Part shown: positions 11,577 to 19,661 of the stretch, piece by piece | Layout of the letters: each line of letters begins with the position of its first letter | Position numbering within the stretch: the stretch's first letter is position 1 | Source: an uncultured Bacteroidales bacterium | GTDB taxonomy: Bacteria; Bacteroidota; Bacteroidia; Bacteroidales; Bacteroidaceae | Direction of reading: 5' to 3' | Assembly (NCBI GenBank): GCA_902768605.1 | Contig: CACXLY010000026.1 | Span: forward strand, 1-32,000 | DNA length: 32,000 bases | Notes under the pieces: generated by a model | Databases searched by the model: none | What the model saw: the letters and a program-made list of their open reading frames with translations, nothing else | What the model was told of the DNA's origin: nothing | Made by a program: the position numbers and the translations under genes

Positions 11577-11681
11577 CGTGACGAGATGGCCAACATAACG
11601 TGACAAAATGGCCAACATAACGTGACGAAATGGCCAACATAACGTGACGAAATGGCTAACGTAACGTGACGAAATCCCCGC
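11577..11681. repeat. 22-base phased array with core CGTGACGAAATGGCCAAC
   Basis: CGTGAC begins at 11577, 11599, 11621, 11643 and 11665, exactly 22 bases apart. Four units are nearly identical (CGTGACRARATGGCYAAC plus four bases) and the fifth is partial. It differs in sequence from the ACAGCAAGGAAC arrays but has the same period and shares TGGCMAAC with units near 153 and 17459. In the rest of the gap 11432-11902 only the terminator before it and the promoter at 11801 were recognised. Confidence 0.92.
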
Positions 11682-11800
11682 TTTCATAGCGCGGACCTTA
11701 TTATATCATGCGTGACGCTCGTTTTTCCTTCCAAATATAACATATTTATGCACGCGCAGCTCATAAACTTCCCATATTTCTCAAAAAAAGTGCAAAACGC

Positions 11801-11831
11801 TTGCCTCTTTTCATAAAAAGTCGTAACTTTG
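11801..11831 (+). promoter_or_regulatory. promoter of the large FN3 surface protein gene
   Basis: TTG at 11801-11803 is followed after 20 bases by TAACTTTG (11824-11831), matching TAnnTTTG. The expected leader is about 65 bases to the ATG at 11903. Confidence 0.7.
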
Positions 11832-11902
11832 TCCTCGATTTGTGTAAATTTTCGAATCAGTAAGTATTAACTGAATAAATGTTTAACCAAAGTATCAATT
11901 AC

Positions 11903-14900
11903 ATGAAAAGGAAAACGTTCCTGGCAAAAGCATTGACGATGCTATTTGCCGTGCTCTTCAGCATCACAGGTGCAAGAGCAGAAGAGACCTTGACAGTGTA
12001 TGATGGAACAGACCAATCCAATACTGTTCCAGCTTACATGTTCTACTTTGACGACTTCACGAGGAGTCAATTTGTGATTCCTTCTGATGCCCTGACCTCA
12101 ATGGCAGGTGGCGGCACCATCAGTGCCATCACGTTCTACACGGATCAGACAGAAGAGTACACCTCTCCAAGCACAGTGGATGTATTCATGAAGGAAGTGG
12201 ACTACACCACCATCACCGCATTCGAGCCTAAGGATAACATCCTGTACACCGGCACACTTACGGTGGCTGCCTCTGGTGAACTCACTATCGTGTTCGCTAC
12301 CCCCTTCGTCTATGGTGGCAACAATCTGCTGATTGGCATCGAGAACACCACAGACATTGACTACAAGAACGTTAAGTTCTTTGGTCAGGCCGTAGACGGT
12401 GCATCTGTTGCAGGTTCCAGCTCCAGCAACCTTGACGCCGTTACTCCCTCCGCCAAGAACTTCATCCCCAAGACCACCTTCACTTACACTACTGGTTCCG
12501 GCGTGGTTTTTGAAAAGCCGACTAACCTGACAGTAAGCGACCTGGGCACTGACAAAGTCACCATCTCGTGGACAGAGCCTGAGGGCAAAGTGGACGCCTA
12601 CGCTTATCAGTACAAGAAAGCTACCGAGGAATGGAGCACTGAAGAGACCACAACTACAGAGGCAACTGTTACCCTCACTGGTCTTGAAAGCGGCACTCCC
12701 TACAACTTCCGCGTGAAAGCTATCTATGGCACTGATGCCAGCAACTGGGTAATGATCAACTTCACTACTGACTGCGAATTGACTGCCCTGCCATTCTCAG
12801 AAGACTTTGAGGCAAGCATCCCCTGCTGGACTGTTGTAAACGAGTCTTCCAACACACCTGGCATTGTCGATGATGGAACCGGAAACTATGTCTTCCGTTT
12901 CTCTTCTTATAACTCTTCTACTGTTTACGACCAGTATCTGATTACACCCGAGTTCGACGGAAGCAAAGCAATAGACGTATCGTTCATGTACAGCAGAACC
13001 AATGGTCAACCTGAGCTCTTCAAGGTCGGTTACTCTACAACCACCGCCGACATTGACGCATTCACATGGGGTGATGAAGTATCAGATGCAGAAAAAGGCG
13101 TATGGAAAGAATGGAATGACATATTCCCCGCTGGCACTAAGTATGTTGCCATCCACTACTATTCGTCTTATCAGTACTATCTCATTGTTGACAACTTCAC
13201 ATTCACTGAGAGCAACGGCATCTTCAAGCCCACGAACTTTGCTGTTTCCGACGTTAAGTCAACCAGCGCTACATTAAGCTGGACTGAGAACGGCACATCT
13301 ACCGCTTGGGAAATCTGCGTAAACGGCGACGAGGCCAATCTCATCGCAGCCACCAGCAATCCCTTCGTACTCGAAGGCCTCACGCCCGAGACAACTTACA
13401 CCGTTAAGGTTCGCGCAACAGATGGCACCAATACCAGCAAGTGGAGCAACGAGGAGACATTCACAACCGATGTTCAATTCCCCGCTCCTGCCGACCTCGC
13501 TGCTACAGATGTGACATTCGACGGCGCAACTATTACTTGGAATCCCACAGCTGATGCTACCAGCTACGAGTTGCAATATTCTGTCGCAGGTTCCGCTGGC
13601 TTTACAGGTAGCACATATCAATACGACAACGGCACATATGCAACCAGCGTTGGTCTCGGTGGCGGCGAATTCTCTTGGGCAGTAATGTTCCCCGCAGGAA
13701 GCTTTAGTGGCGAACGCGTGAACTCAGTATCTGTTTTTGATTGCGCAGCTATGACTGGCACCATTTCCCTCTATTCCGGAGGCGATACAGCTCCTGGTGC
13801 ACTTGTTACAACCAAGGCCGTTACCCTGACTGGTGCCAACGATTTTGTTCAAGTAAACTTCGGCGCCATTAATATCGACCCATCACAGAACCTTTGGGTT
13901 GTCGTTTATAATGCAAGCGGTGAAAGTTATCCTGCTGCTGCCGCTGCTGAGGACGTTGACGATCCCAACGGTCGCTGGGTTGAAATGAATGGCACTTGGT
14001 ACGACCTTGGCGTAGCTGGTCTTCCCGGCTACACCTGGATGCTTCGTGCTGAAATCGGCGTAATGGACTTCTCAGCTCTGCCTTGGGTTACTGTTGCAGA
14101 CGCCGTTTCTCCCTGTACTATCGCAGGTCTCACACCTGAGACTGACTACCTTGTACGCGTAAAAGCTATCTATGGCACTGAGGGCGAGAGCGATTGGACA
14201 AGTACTACTTTCACTACGCCTGAATCTAATCCCGTTGCAACCGACGTTGCTGTAACGACTACATCAAGAACAGCAACCATCTCATGGACCGGCATCAGCG
14301 ACAGCTACGAAGTGGCTTACAGGCCTATTGCTGTTGATGGCCCATCTTCATACTTCATGGATTTCGAAAGCGGTCTCGGCGATTGGACTAACATTAAGAA
14401 TGGCGAAGGACCTAATGAGACTGAAGGCTGGTACACCTATGACCCGACTGGCCTGAACTTCAGCGCCCACAGCGGTACCTATTGTGCAAGTGCCTGGAGC
14501 TGGGCTAATAATAATGCATACAATGCTGACAACTGGCTCATCACTCCGAAGGTTACTTTCGACAAGCAGATGAAGTATTGGGTACGTACCAACAAAGGCT
14601 TTCCTGACGCTTACGAAGTGCTGCTCTCCACTGCTGGCAACGATCCTGCTGACTTCACCGTTGTGCTTCAGGCCATGGCAGAAGCTCCTGCAGTAGCTGA
14701 TTGGACAAAGGTTTCCATTGACCTCAGCGCATACGAAGGCCAGGAGGGTTACATTGCATTCCATCACGTAAGTTATGACTGCAACTACCTCCTCATCGAC
14801 GACTTCAGTCTCAATGGTGAAGACACTCCTGCCGGCGAATGGGTAACCGTTACCACGACTGAGCCTTCTGTAGAACTCACAGGCCTTAATCCTGAGACCG

Positions 14901-17143
14901 AATACGAGTTTACTATTACCGGCATTAAGGACGGAACTGCGAATGCAGGCACACCTGTTGCCACATTCACCACAGGCGAAGCCTTCCCCGCTCCCACAGA
15001 TTTGGCTGTAAACAACGTTACAAGCAACTCTGCTGAAATCAGTTGGGAAGCCGACGCTTATGCTACTGGCTTTGAACTCCGCTATGCAGAAGGTGGAAGC
15101 TTAGTATATAAGTATGACGACGGCACACCTGTAAATAGCCTTGGCATCACCTCAGAATTCTCTCTCGCTGTAATGTTCCCCGCAGGCAGCTTCACAGGCA
15201 CCACCCTGAGCAACGTTAGCCTTTACGATGCTTCATCAGCATCTGCTGTTGTCAGCATCTACTCTGGTGGCGACGCTGAACCCGAAGGAACAGCTATCGC
15301 TTCTGAAAATGTTGCCCTTACCGGTGCTGATGCTCCTGTAGTTGTGGATTTCGGCGTTACAATCGATCCTACTAAGAATGTATGGGTTGTTGTAAACTTC
15401 CCCACTGGCGGTTACTACGCAGTTGCAAATGATGTACTTAACGACGCTAACGGCAGATGGTCTAACCTTGGCAGCGGTTGGGCTGACCTCGCCAGCGTAG
15501 GCGGCGAAGGATACTGCTGGATGGTTGGCGCAGAAATCGGCGATTTCGATCCCGCTACTGCTACTTGGACAACGGTTGACGACGTCACCTCTCCTGCTGA
15601 GCTTACCGGACTGAATGCCGCAACAACCTATACCGTTGAGGTTAGGGCTATCTTCGGCACAGAAGGCACGAGCGAATGGACTTCGACATGCTTCACTACC
15701 GGAAGCAACAATCCTGTTCCCGCTAACATCGCAGCTGACCTTGCTGCCGACGGTGCTACTCTCACTTGGGAGGGCGAAGGCGAAGGCTACAACGTACGCT
15801 ACAGGAGTGCAGCTGCAGATAATTATCTCTACGAGGCTGACTTCTCCACTGACCTCAACGGCTGGACTCCCTATACTCTCGGCGAAGGCCCGGGCTTTGC
15901 AGCACAGTCGTTCAATGGCAGCTATTCAGCTGTTGCGTATAGCTACGACAACGCCACTTATACCGCGTACAGTGCCGACAACTGGCTCGTATCTCCTGCT
16001 ATAGAGTTGGGCGGAACACTGAAGTTCACCATTAAGGGTGACGCCAGCTATCCCGACAGCTACGAGGTTCTTCTGTCCACGACAGATGCTGAGCTTACAA
16101 GCTTCACCACTGAGTTGCAGTCTATGAGCGCAACACAAGGTGATTTTGCTATCGACCTCAGCGCATACGCTGGCCAGACTGGCTACATTGCTTTCCACCA
16201 CGTAAGCACTGACTGCTTCGCTCTCGCCATCACCAACTTAGGCCTTGTTGAAGAGACTCTTGCCGGCGCTTGGACTGAGATGGCTGTTACGGATGCTACC
16301 GCTACCATCAGCGGCCTTGCAACCGACGACACCTATGAGTATCAGATTCAGAGCATCAATGGTGGCAGCACATCAGAGTGGAGCGAAATCGGCGAGTTCT
16401 CACTCATCACACTTGATGCCAATGGCGATAACGATAGCAAGCTTAACAAGTTCGAAGGCAAGTTCGCTCACGTAACGCTTGCTAACCGCGTGTTCTACAA
16501 GGACGACACTTGGAACACCGTCTATCTGCCATTCGACCTCAGCGAGGCTGAGCTTGCCAACACACCTCTTGCCGATGGCGATATCCGCACAATCAGCGAC
16601 CTTGAGGTGGAGGGCCAAACTGTTAAGATCAACTTCGTTGACGGCTTAGGCATGTACTCATCTTATGGCTATGCCGACTTCATCGGTGGTTTCCCGTACA
16701 TCATCAAGTGGGCTTCCGGCAGCGGCAACGTTGTTAATCCCGAGTTCGCAAATGTGACCATCTCCAAGGGTGGATACTATATGGATGCTCATGACAGCGG
16801 GAACACCATCGAGATTGACTTCGGCGGCACTTACGACAAGATTGGTTTCGATGCCGAGGACACCAGCATTCTCTTCATCGGTGCTGACAACAAGTTCAAC
16901 TATCCTCTGGCAGGCGCTAACATCTTAGCCACATGCGGCTACTTCACTCTCGACGGCATTACAGCTGGCGAAGGCAGTGGTGTCAAGATCATCTCCAACC
17001 TCGACGATGACGCTACTGGCATTGCAGGCATCAACGCTAAGGAAGGCGGCGACTGGTACGACATCAGCGGTCGCAAGCTCGCAGGCAAGCCCAGCCTGAA
17101 GGGTATCTATGTAAATGGTGGACGTAAAGTCACTGTCAAGTAA
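11903..17143 (+). CDS. giant secreted FN3 / cleaved-adhesin repeat protein
   Basis: It has 1746 residues and no recognised enzymatic domain. Residues 1-26 are a signal peptide (from MKRKTFLAKAL to GARA), which is why the ATG at 11903 is chosen over 11879. Order: an N-terminal beta domain (about 31-200) related to one in the protease before it; FN3 (201-290); a MAM/cleaved-adhesin-like domain (291-437); FN3 (438-522). Four FN3 units follow, each interrupted by an inserted domain: 524-772 and 1025-1265 hold a YQYDNG/YKYDDG domain, while 774-1022 and 1270-1500 hold a cleaved-adhesin domain. The C-terminal 230 residues match the protease's C-terminus and end in GRKLAGKPSLKGIYVNGG plus RKVTVK, a probable type IX secretion tail. 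Codons end in T more often (GCT, GTT, ACT) than in the neighbouring protease gene, perhaps reflecting high expression or separate origin. A role in surface adhesion is inference. Confidence 0.9.
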   Translation: MKRKTFLAKALTMLFAVLFSITGARAEETLTVYDGTDQSNTVPAYMFYFDDFTRSQFVIPSDALTSMAGGGTISAITFYTDQTEEYTSPSTVDVFMKEVDYTTITAFEPKDNILYTGTLTVAASGELTIVFATPFVYGGNNLLIGIENTTDIDYKNVKFFGQAVDGASVAGSSSSNLDAVTPSAKNFIPKTTFTYTTGSGVVFEKPTNLTVSDLGTDKVTISWTEPEGKVDAYAYQYKKATEEWSTEETTTTEATVTLTGLESGTPYNFRVKAIYGTDASNWVMINFTTDCELTALPFSEDFEASIPCWTVVNESSNTPGIVDDGTGNYVFRFSSYNSSTVYDQYLITPEFDGSKAIDVSFMYSRTNGQPELFKVGYSTTTADIDAFTWGDEVSDAEKGVWKEWNDIFPAGTKYVAIHYYSSYQYYLIVDNFTFTESNGIFKPTNFAVSDVKSTSATLSWTENGTSTAWEICVNGDEANLIAATSNPFVLEGLTPETTYTVKVRATDGTNTSKWSNEETFTTDVQFPAPADLAATDVTFDGATITWNPTADATSYELQYSVAGSAGFTGSTYQYDNGTYATSVGLGGGEFSWAVMFPAGSFSGERVNSVSVFDCAAMTGTISLYSGGDTAPGALVTTKAVTLTGANDFVQVNFGAINIDPSQNLWVVVYNASGESYPAAAAAEDVDDPNGRWVEMNGTWYDLGVAGLPGYTWMLRAEIGVMDFSALPWVTVADAVSPCTIAGLTPETDYLVRVKAIYGTEGESDWTSTTFTTPESNPVATDVAVTTTSRTATISWTGISDSYEVAYRPIAVDGPSSYFMDFESGLGDWTNIKNGEGPNETEGWYTYDPTGLNFSAHSGTYCASAWSWANNNAYNADNWLITPKVTFDKQMKYWVRTNKGFPDAYEVLLSTAGNDPADFTVVLQAMAEAPAVADWTKVSIDLSAYEGQEGYIAFHHVSYDCNYLLIDDFSLNGEDTPAGEWVTVTTTEPSVELTGLNPETEYEFTITGIKDGTANAGTPVATFTTGEAFPAPTDLAVNNVTSNSAEISWEADAYATGFELRYAEGGSLVYKYDDGTPVNSLGITSEFSLAVMFPAGSFTGTTLSNVSLYDASSASAVVSIYSGGDAEPEGTAIASENVALTGADAPVVVDFGVTIDPTKNVWVVVNFPTGGYYAVANDVLNDANGRWSNLGSGWADLASVGGEGYCWMVGAEIGDFDPATATWTTVDDVTSPAELTGLNAATTYTVEVRAIFGTEGTSEWTSTCFTTGSNNPVPANIAADLAADGATLTWEGEGEGYNVRYRSAAADNYLYEADFSTDLNGWTPYTLGEGPGFAAQSFNGSYSAVAYSYDNATYTAYSADNWLVSPAIELGGTLKFTIKGDASYPDSYEVLLSTTDAELTSFTTELQSMSATQGDFAIDLSAYAGQTGYIAFHHVSTDCFALAITNLGLVEETLAGAWTEMAVTDATATISGLATDDTYEYQIQSINGGSTSEWSEIGEFSLITLDANGDNDSKLNKFEGKFAHVTLANRVFYKDDTWNTVYLPFDLSEAELANTPLADGDIRTISDLEVEGQTVKINFVDGLGMYSSYGYADFIGGFPYIIKWASGSGNVVNPEFANVTISKGGYYMDAHDSGNTIEIDFGGTYDKIGFDAEDTSILFIGADNKFNYPLAGANILATCGYFTLDGITAGEGSGVKIISNLDDDATGIAGINAKEGGDWYDISGRKLAGKPSLKGIYVNGGRKVTVK

Positions 17144-17154
17144 AGAGAAATGGA

Positions 17155-17184
17155 GTTCGCCCGCGCTCTCGGGTGTGGGCGAAC
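17155..17184 (+). promoter_or_regulatory. hairpin between the large surface protein and the 54-residue peptide gene
   Basis: GTTCGCCC (17155-17162) pairs with GGGCGAAC (17177-17184) across a 14-base loop. No T run follows, so it looks more like an mRNA-stabilising or partial termination structure that would allow read-through into the small gene at 17231. Confidence 0.55.
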
Positions 17185-17230
17185 CTTACATTACTCAATA
17201 TAAAACATTAAACAATAGGAGGACTTAAAT

Positions 17231-17395
17231 ATGAAAAAGGCATATATGACGCCCATCGTGAATGTGGAAAGCGCTCAACCTACTTCTCTCCTTTGCGAGA
17301 GCATCAGGAGCGACGTAGGCATCGACAATGGCGGAGGCAGCAGCAGCGACTCTCACGCCAAAGAAGACGAGTGGGACATCTGGGGCGCTGAATAA
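17231..17395 (+). CDS. 54-residue acidic peptide of unknown function
   Basis: A short gene beginning MKKAYMTPIVNVESAQPTSL and ending EDEWDIWGAE. It resembles, from memory, the many short Bacteroidales proteins that start MKK.Y..P and carry a central SLL motif and an acidic, Gly/Ser-rich tail; their function is unknown. There is one Cys (in SLLCES), a GGGSSSDS stretch and a Trp-containing acidic end. It has an exceptionally good Shine-Dalgarno (AGGAGGA at 17217-17223, 7 bases before ATG), rare in this phylum, which supports real translation. It lies 87 bases after the large FN3 gene and is followed by a perfect terminator, so it probably shares that gene's transcript. A secreted peptide, a ribosomal-peptide precursor or a partner of the surface protein are all possible, but none is shown. 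Confidence 0.75.
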   Translation: MKKAYMTPIVNVESAQPTSLLCESIRSDVGIDNGGGSSSDSHAKEDEWDIWGAE

Positions 17396-17412
17396 AGCCC
17401 ATCAGACGATAC

Positions 17413-17450
17413 GACGTGGCCGGTTTTCCAACCGGCCACGTCTGTTTTTA
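17413..17450 (+). terminator. intrinsic terminator after the small peptide gene
   Basis: GACGTGGCCGGTT and AACCGGCCACGTC form a perfect 13-bp stem with a TTCC loop, followed by TGTTTTTATT. It lies 18 bases after the stop codon at 17393-17395. Confidence 0.92.
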
Positions 17451-17458
17451 TTGCGAGA

Positions 17459-17766
17459 CACTTCTAAATGGCAAACCAGATATATCTGATTGGAGAACTA
17501 CACACGTCTCGTTGGCAAGTCAGGCACGTGTAGTTGGAGAACCAAGCACGTGATGTCGGGACGCCAAGAACGTGATGTCGGGATGCTGAGAACGTGATGT
17601 CGGGACGCCAGGCACGTGTCGCTGAAAAACGCTACAGCAAGGAACGGCGATTCCCACAGCAAGGAACGGCGAACGCTACAGCAAGGAACTTCCGACGCCA
17701 CAGCAAGGAACAGGAAACGCTACAGCAAGGAACAGGAAACGCCACACGAGGGGACGTCGGTTCCTT
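17459..17766 (+). repeat. 22-base phased array, 14 units, changing from CACGTG type to ACAGCAAGGAAC type
   Basis: Units fit a single 22-base grid (17459 + 22n) from 17459 to 17766. The first units carry TTGGAGAAC or TGGCAA. Units at 17547, 17569 and 17591 carry ACGTGATGTCGGGA. From 17634 the core ACAGCAAGGAAC begins at 17634, 17656, 17678, 17700 and 17722, and a decayed copy, ACACGAGGGGAC, at 17744. The array lies between the terminator at 17413 and the hairpin at 17739. Together these fill the gap 17396-17798, where no gene is supported. Confidence 0.9.
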
Positions 17767-17781
17767 CGTGTGGCGTTTTAT
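17739..17781 (+). terminator. hairpin ending the 17459 array
   Basis: ACGCCACACGA (17739-17749) pairs with TCGTGTGGCGT (17766-17776). The stem continues inward as GGGGAC with GTTCCT (G-T pairs included) to a GTCG loop. TTTTATTAT follows on the plus strand. It is homologous to the hairpin at 26834-26873, with compensating differences in the arms. Confidence 0.8.
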
Positions 17782-17798
17782 TATGCCTTGTCGGGGCT

Positions 17799-18140
17799 TT
17801 AGATGCGGTTCTGTTTAGGGAAGACGACTTTAGGCTTGAAGGTGCGAGCTTCCTCGAAGTCCATGAGGGCGTACGACATGATGATGACGGTGTCGCCCAC
17901 GAGCACTTTCCGTGCTGCAGCGCCATTGAGGCAGATGCATCCCGAGCCGCGCTCGCCGCGTATGACGTATGTCTCGAACCGCTCGCCGTTATTGTTGTCC
18001 ACCACCTGCACCTTCTCGCCGGCGATGAGACCTGCAGCGTCCATCAGGTCCTCGTCGATGGTGATGCTGCCCATGTAGTTGATGTTAGCCTCGGTCACCG
18101 TGACCATGTGAAGCTTCGACTTAAGTACTTCTATAATCAT
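17799..18140 (-). CDS. panD: aspartate 1-decarboxylase
   Basis: It converts L-aspartate to beta-alanine for pantothenate and CoA synthesis, in the cytoplasm. The 113 residues are slightly short of the usual 115-127. The self-processing site Gly24-Ser25 lies in [10 protein letters not shown]; Ser25 becomes the pyruvoyl group. Lys9, in the N-terminal [20 protein letters not shown], corresponds to the catalytic-site lysine of the family, and NGAAAR (about 73-78) is conserved. It is on the same strand as panC but separated from it by a four-helix-bundle gene and two AT-rich spacers. Its 3' end faces the 22-base array and hairpin at 17459-17776, which is tail-to-tail with the small peptide gene. 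Confidence 0.95.
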   Translation of the reverse strand: MIIEVLKSKLHMVTVTEANINYMGSITIDEDLMDAAGLIAGEKVQVVDNNNGERFETYVIRGERGSGCICLNGAAARKVLVGDTVIIMSYALMDFEEARTFKPKVVFPKQNRI

Positions 18141-18210
18141 CTTGTTAATTTACTATTTAGCTATTTACAATTTACTATTTATTTACAATTTAGCAATTTT
18201 ACCATTTACA
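18141..18210. repeat. AT-rich spacer of 7-8 base subunits upstream of panD
   Basis: AATTTACTATTTA recurs 22 bases apart, and the stretch is built from subunits such as TATTTAC and CAATTTAG. It is like the array at 2043 and the spacer at 18592, so the gene between the two spacers is flanked by related repeats. Confidence 0.7.
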
Positions 18211-18591
18211 TTATCTGAGTTCTTCACTGTCAGCTTTCATTCGAGCCTTAGTCGATAGGATAGACTTCACTATGATGCCCGTCAGTTCCTTGCTCTCTTG
18301 GAAAAGCGGTTCCAGACGCTTTGCATCAATCAATTGGCTGCGCATGATGATGTCGAGCCAATGATTCGTTTCGTCCAACTCCTCCTCTACCATCTTCATC
18401 TTATTCAGGAAATCTTTATCGGACTTTGCCAAACAAGCTGCACGGTAGTTAGCAGAGGGAGATGTTCCCGAACGTACAATCTGACGGGCTATTGCGTTGC
18501 TGGCAATGCCGGAAGGCATAGCATTCACCATCTTGACAATTCTCACAGCGAAAACAGTCAGGCGCTCCCGCAGGTCCTCTTTAGTCATCAA
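18211..18591 (-). CDS. four-helix-bundle protein (23S rRNA intervening-sequence protein family)
   Basis: It has 126 residues, with an Arg/Lys-rich start, MMTKEDLRERLTVFAVRIVK, then SGTSPSANYRAA (about 42-53), KSDKDFLNKMKMVEEELDET (about 56-75) and a last helix. This pattern is the 'four helix bundle protein' family first noted in intervening sequences of 23S rRNA genes and related in fold to the Avd protein of diversity-generating retroelements. The molecular role is unknown, and binding of RNA or protein complexes is suspected. Here it separates panC from panD in the same orientation. Both flanks are AT-rich short-unit repeats, which suggests it was inserted into a former panC-panD operon. 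No reverse transcriptase or variable repeat is in the window. Confidence 0.88.
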   Translation of the reverse strand: MMTKEDLRERLTVFAVRIVKMVNAMPSGIASNAIARQIVRSGTSPSANYRAACLAKSDKDFLNKMKMVEEELDETNHWLDIIMRSQLIDAKRLEPLFQESKELTGIIVKSILSTKARMKADSEELR

Positions 18592-18652
18592 ATTGTAAAT
18601 TATTCAAATTGTACATAAATTGTACATTGTACATTGCTAAATTGTACATTAC
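18592..18652. repeat. AT-rich spacer with AAATTGTACAT units at 11 and 22 bases
   Basis: AAATTGTACAT begins at 18606, 18617 and 18639, that is 11 then 22 bases apart. The spacer sits between the four-helix-bundle gene and the panC stop, mirroring the spacer at 18141-18210 on the other side. Confidence 0.75.
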
Positions 18653-19495
18653 TTACTTATACTTGATGTGGTCAATGAGTCTGATTGGCTTTGTGCCGCA
18701 GAAGACGGTGATGCAGCCCACGACAGACGGCGCGTCGTCCCAGGAGCCGACGTCGGCCAGCGTGTCGCCGTCCACGATACTGAAGTACTGCACCTCCAGG
18801 CCGTCGATGGCGTTGAGCTCCCTCACCACATAGTCGTGCGTCTGCTGTACGGGAAGGCCGAGCCCACGGCTTTCGTTCATCACGCGGTAGATGTTGGCAG
18901 CTATGGTCCGCTCCTCAGGCGTGAGGAGGCTGTTGCGGCTGCTCAAGGCCAGGCCATCGCTCTGACGGACCACCGGACAAGGTACGATCTCGAGCTTGAA
19001 GCCGAGGTCGGCCACCATGCGACGGATGACGGCTATCTGCTGATAGTCTTTCTCTCCGAAATAGGCACGCGTGGGCTCGACGTACATGAACAGTTTGCTC
19101 ACTATCTGGCACACGCCGTTGAAGTGCCCGGGACGCATCGCGCCCTCCATCACGCTGTCCGTCGGGGGATAGCTGAAACGTCGCGTGTCCGGCTCCGGGT
19201 AGATCTCCTTGACCGTCGGAGCAAAGGCGATGTCAGCCCTGCACGCTTCGAGCAGACGGCAGTCCGCCTCGAGCGTGCGGGGGTAACGCTCCAGGTCCTT
19301 CGGGTCGTTGAATTGAGTGGGATTGAGGAAGATGCTGACCACGGTGACGTCATTCTCTTCGACACTTCTGCGTACGAGCGAAGCGTGGCCTTCGTGCAGG
19401 GCGCCCATGGTCGGCACAAGGCCGATGCTGCGTCCCTCCTCCCGATGCCGGGCCAGACACTCGCGGAGTTGTTTGATGTTGCTTATTACCTCCAT
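18653..19495 (-). CDS. panC: pantoate--beta-alanine ligase
   Basis: The ATP-dependent condensation of pantoate with beta-alanine, the last step of pantothenate synthesis. It has 280 residues, the usual length. The nucleotidyl-transferase signature PTMGALHEGHASLV (28-41) includes HEGH (34-37). Further motifs are FLNPTQF (about 57-63), YFGEKDYQQ (about 146-154, with the catalytic-site lysine) and LALSSRN (about 183-189). It is divergent from the GT5-like gene at 19662, with back-to-back promoters in a 166-base gap. Its product partner panD is downstream on the same strand, separated by one inserted gene. Confidence 0.97.
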   Translation of the reverse strand: MEVISNIKQLRECLARHREEGRSIGLVPTMGALHEGHASLVRRSVEENDVTVVSIFLNPTQFNDPKDLERYPRTLEADCRLLEACRADIAFAPTVKEIYPEPDTRRFSYPPTDSVMEGAMRPGHFNGVCQIVSKLFMYVEPTRAYFGEKDYQQIAVIRRMVADLGFKLEIVPCPVVRQSDGLALSSRNSLLTPEERTIAANIYRVMNESRGLGLPVQQTHDYVVRELNAIDGLEVQYFSIVDGDTLADVGSWDDAPSVVGCITVFCGTKPIRLIDHIKYK

Positions 19496-19515
19496 GGCTT
19501 AGACATTAAATCGTG

Positions 19516-19523
19516 CAAAGATA
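19516..19523 (-). promoter_or_regulatory. -7 element of the panC promoter
   Basis: TATCTTTG on the minus strand lies 20 bases upstream of the panC ATG, in the usual place for this phylum. The transcript would have a very short leader. Confidence 0.65.
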
Positions 19524-19607
19524 CGAATAAAATGAGAATGAATGATGAAGAATGAGGAAATATTTGCGTTTTTTACTTATCATCGCAAGAAAACGAGCAC
19601 TTCCGCA

Positions 19608-19637
19608 TTGTCATTTGCGAAAATAATCGTATCTTTG
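19608..19637 (+). promoter_or_regulatory. promoter of the GT5-like / DUF4270 genes
   Basis: TTG at 19608-19610 is followed after 19 bases by TATCTTTG (19630-19637). The expected transcript starts near 19644, which argues for the ATG at 19662 rather than the upstream in-frame one at 19542. Confidence 0.75.
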
Positions 19638-19661
19638 CGTGGATATTATAGTCTTTGGAAG

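Noticed and set aside
18211..18591. Diversity-generating retroelement accessory gene (Avd)
   Set aside because: The fold family is related, but no reverse transcriptase, template repeat or variable repeat is found in the window.
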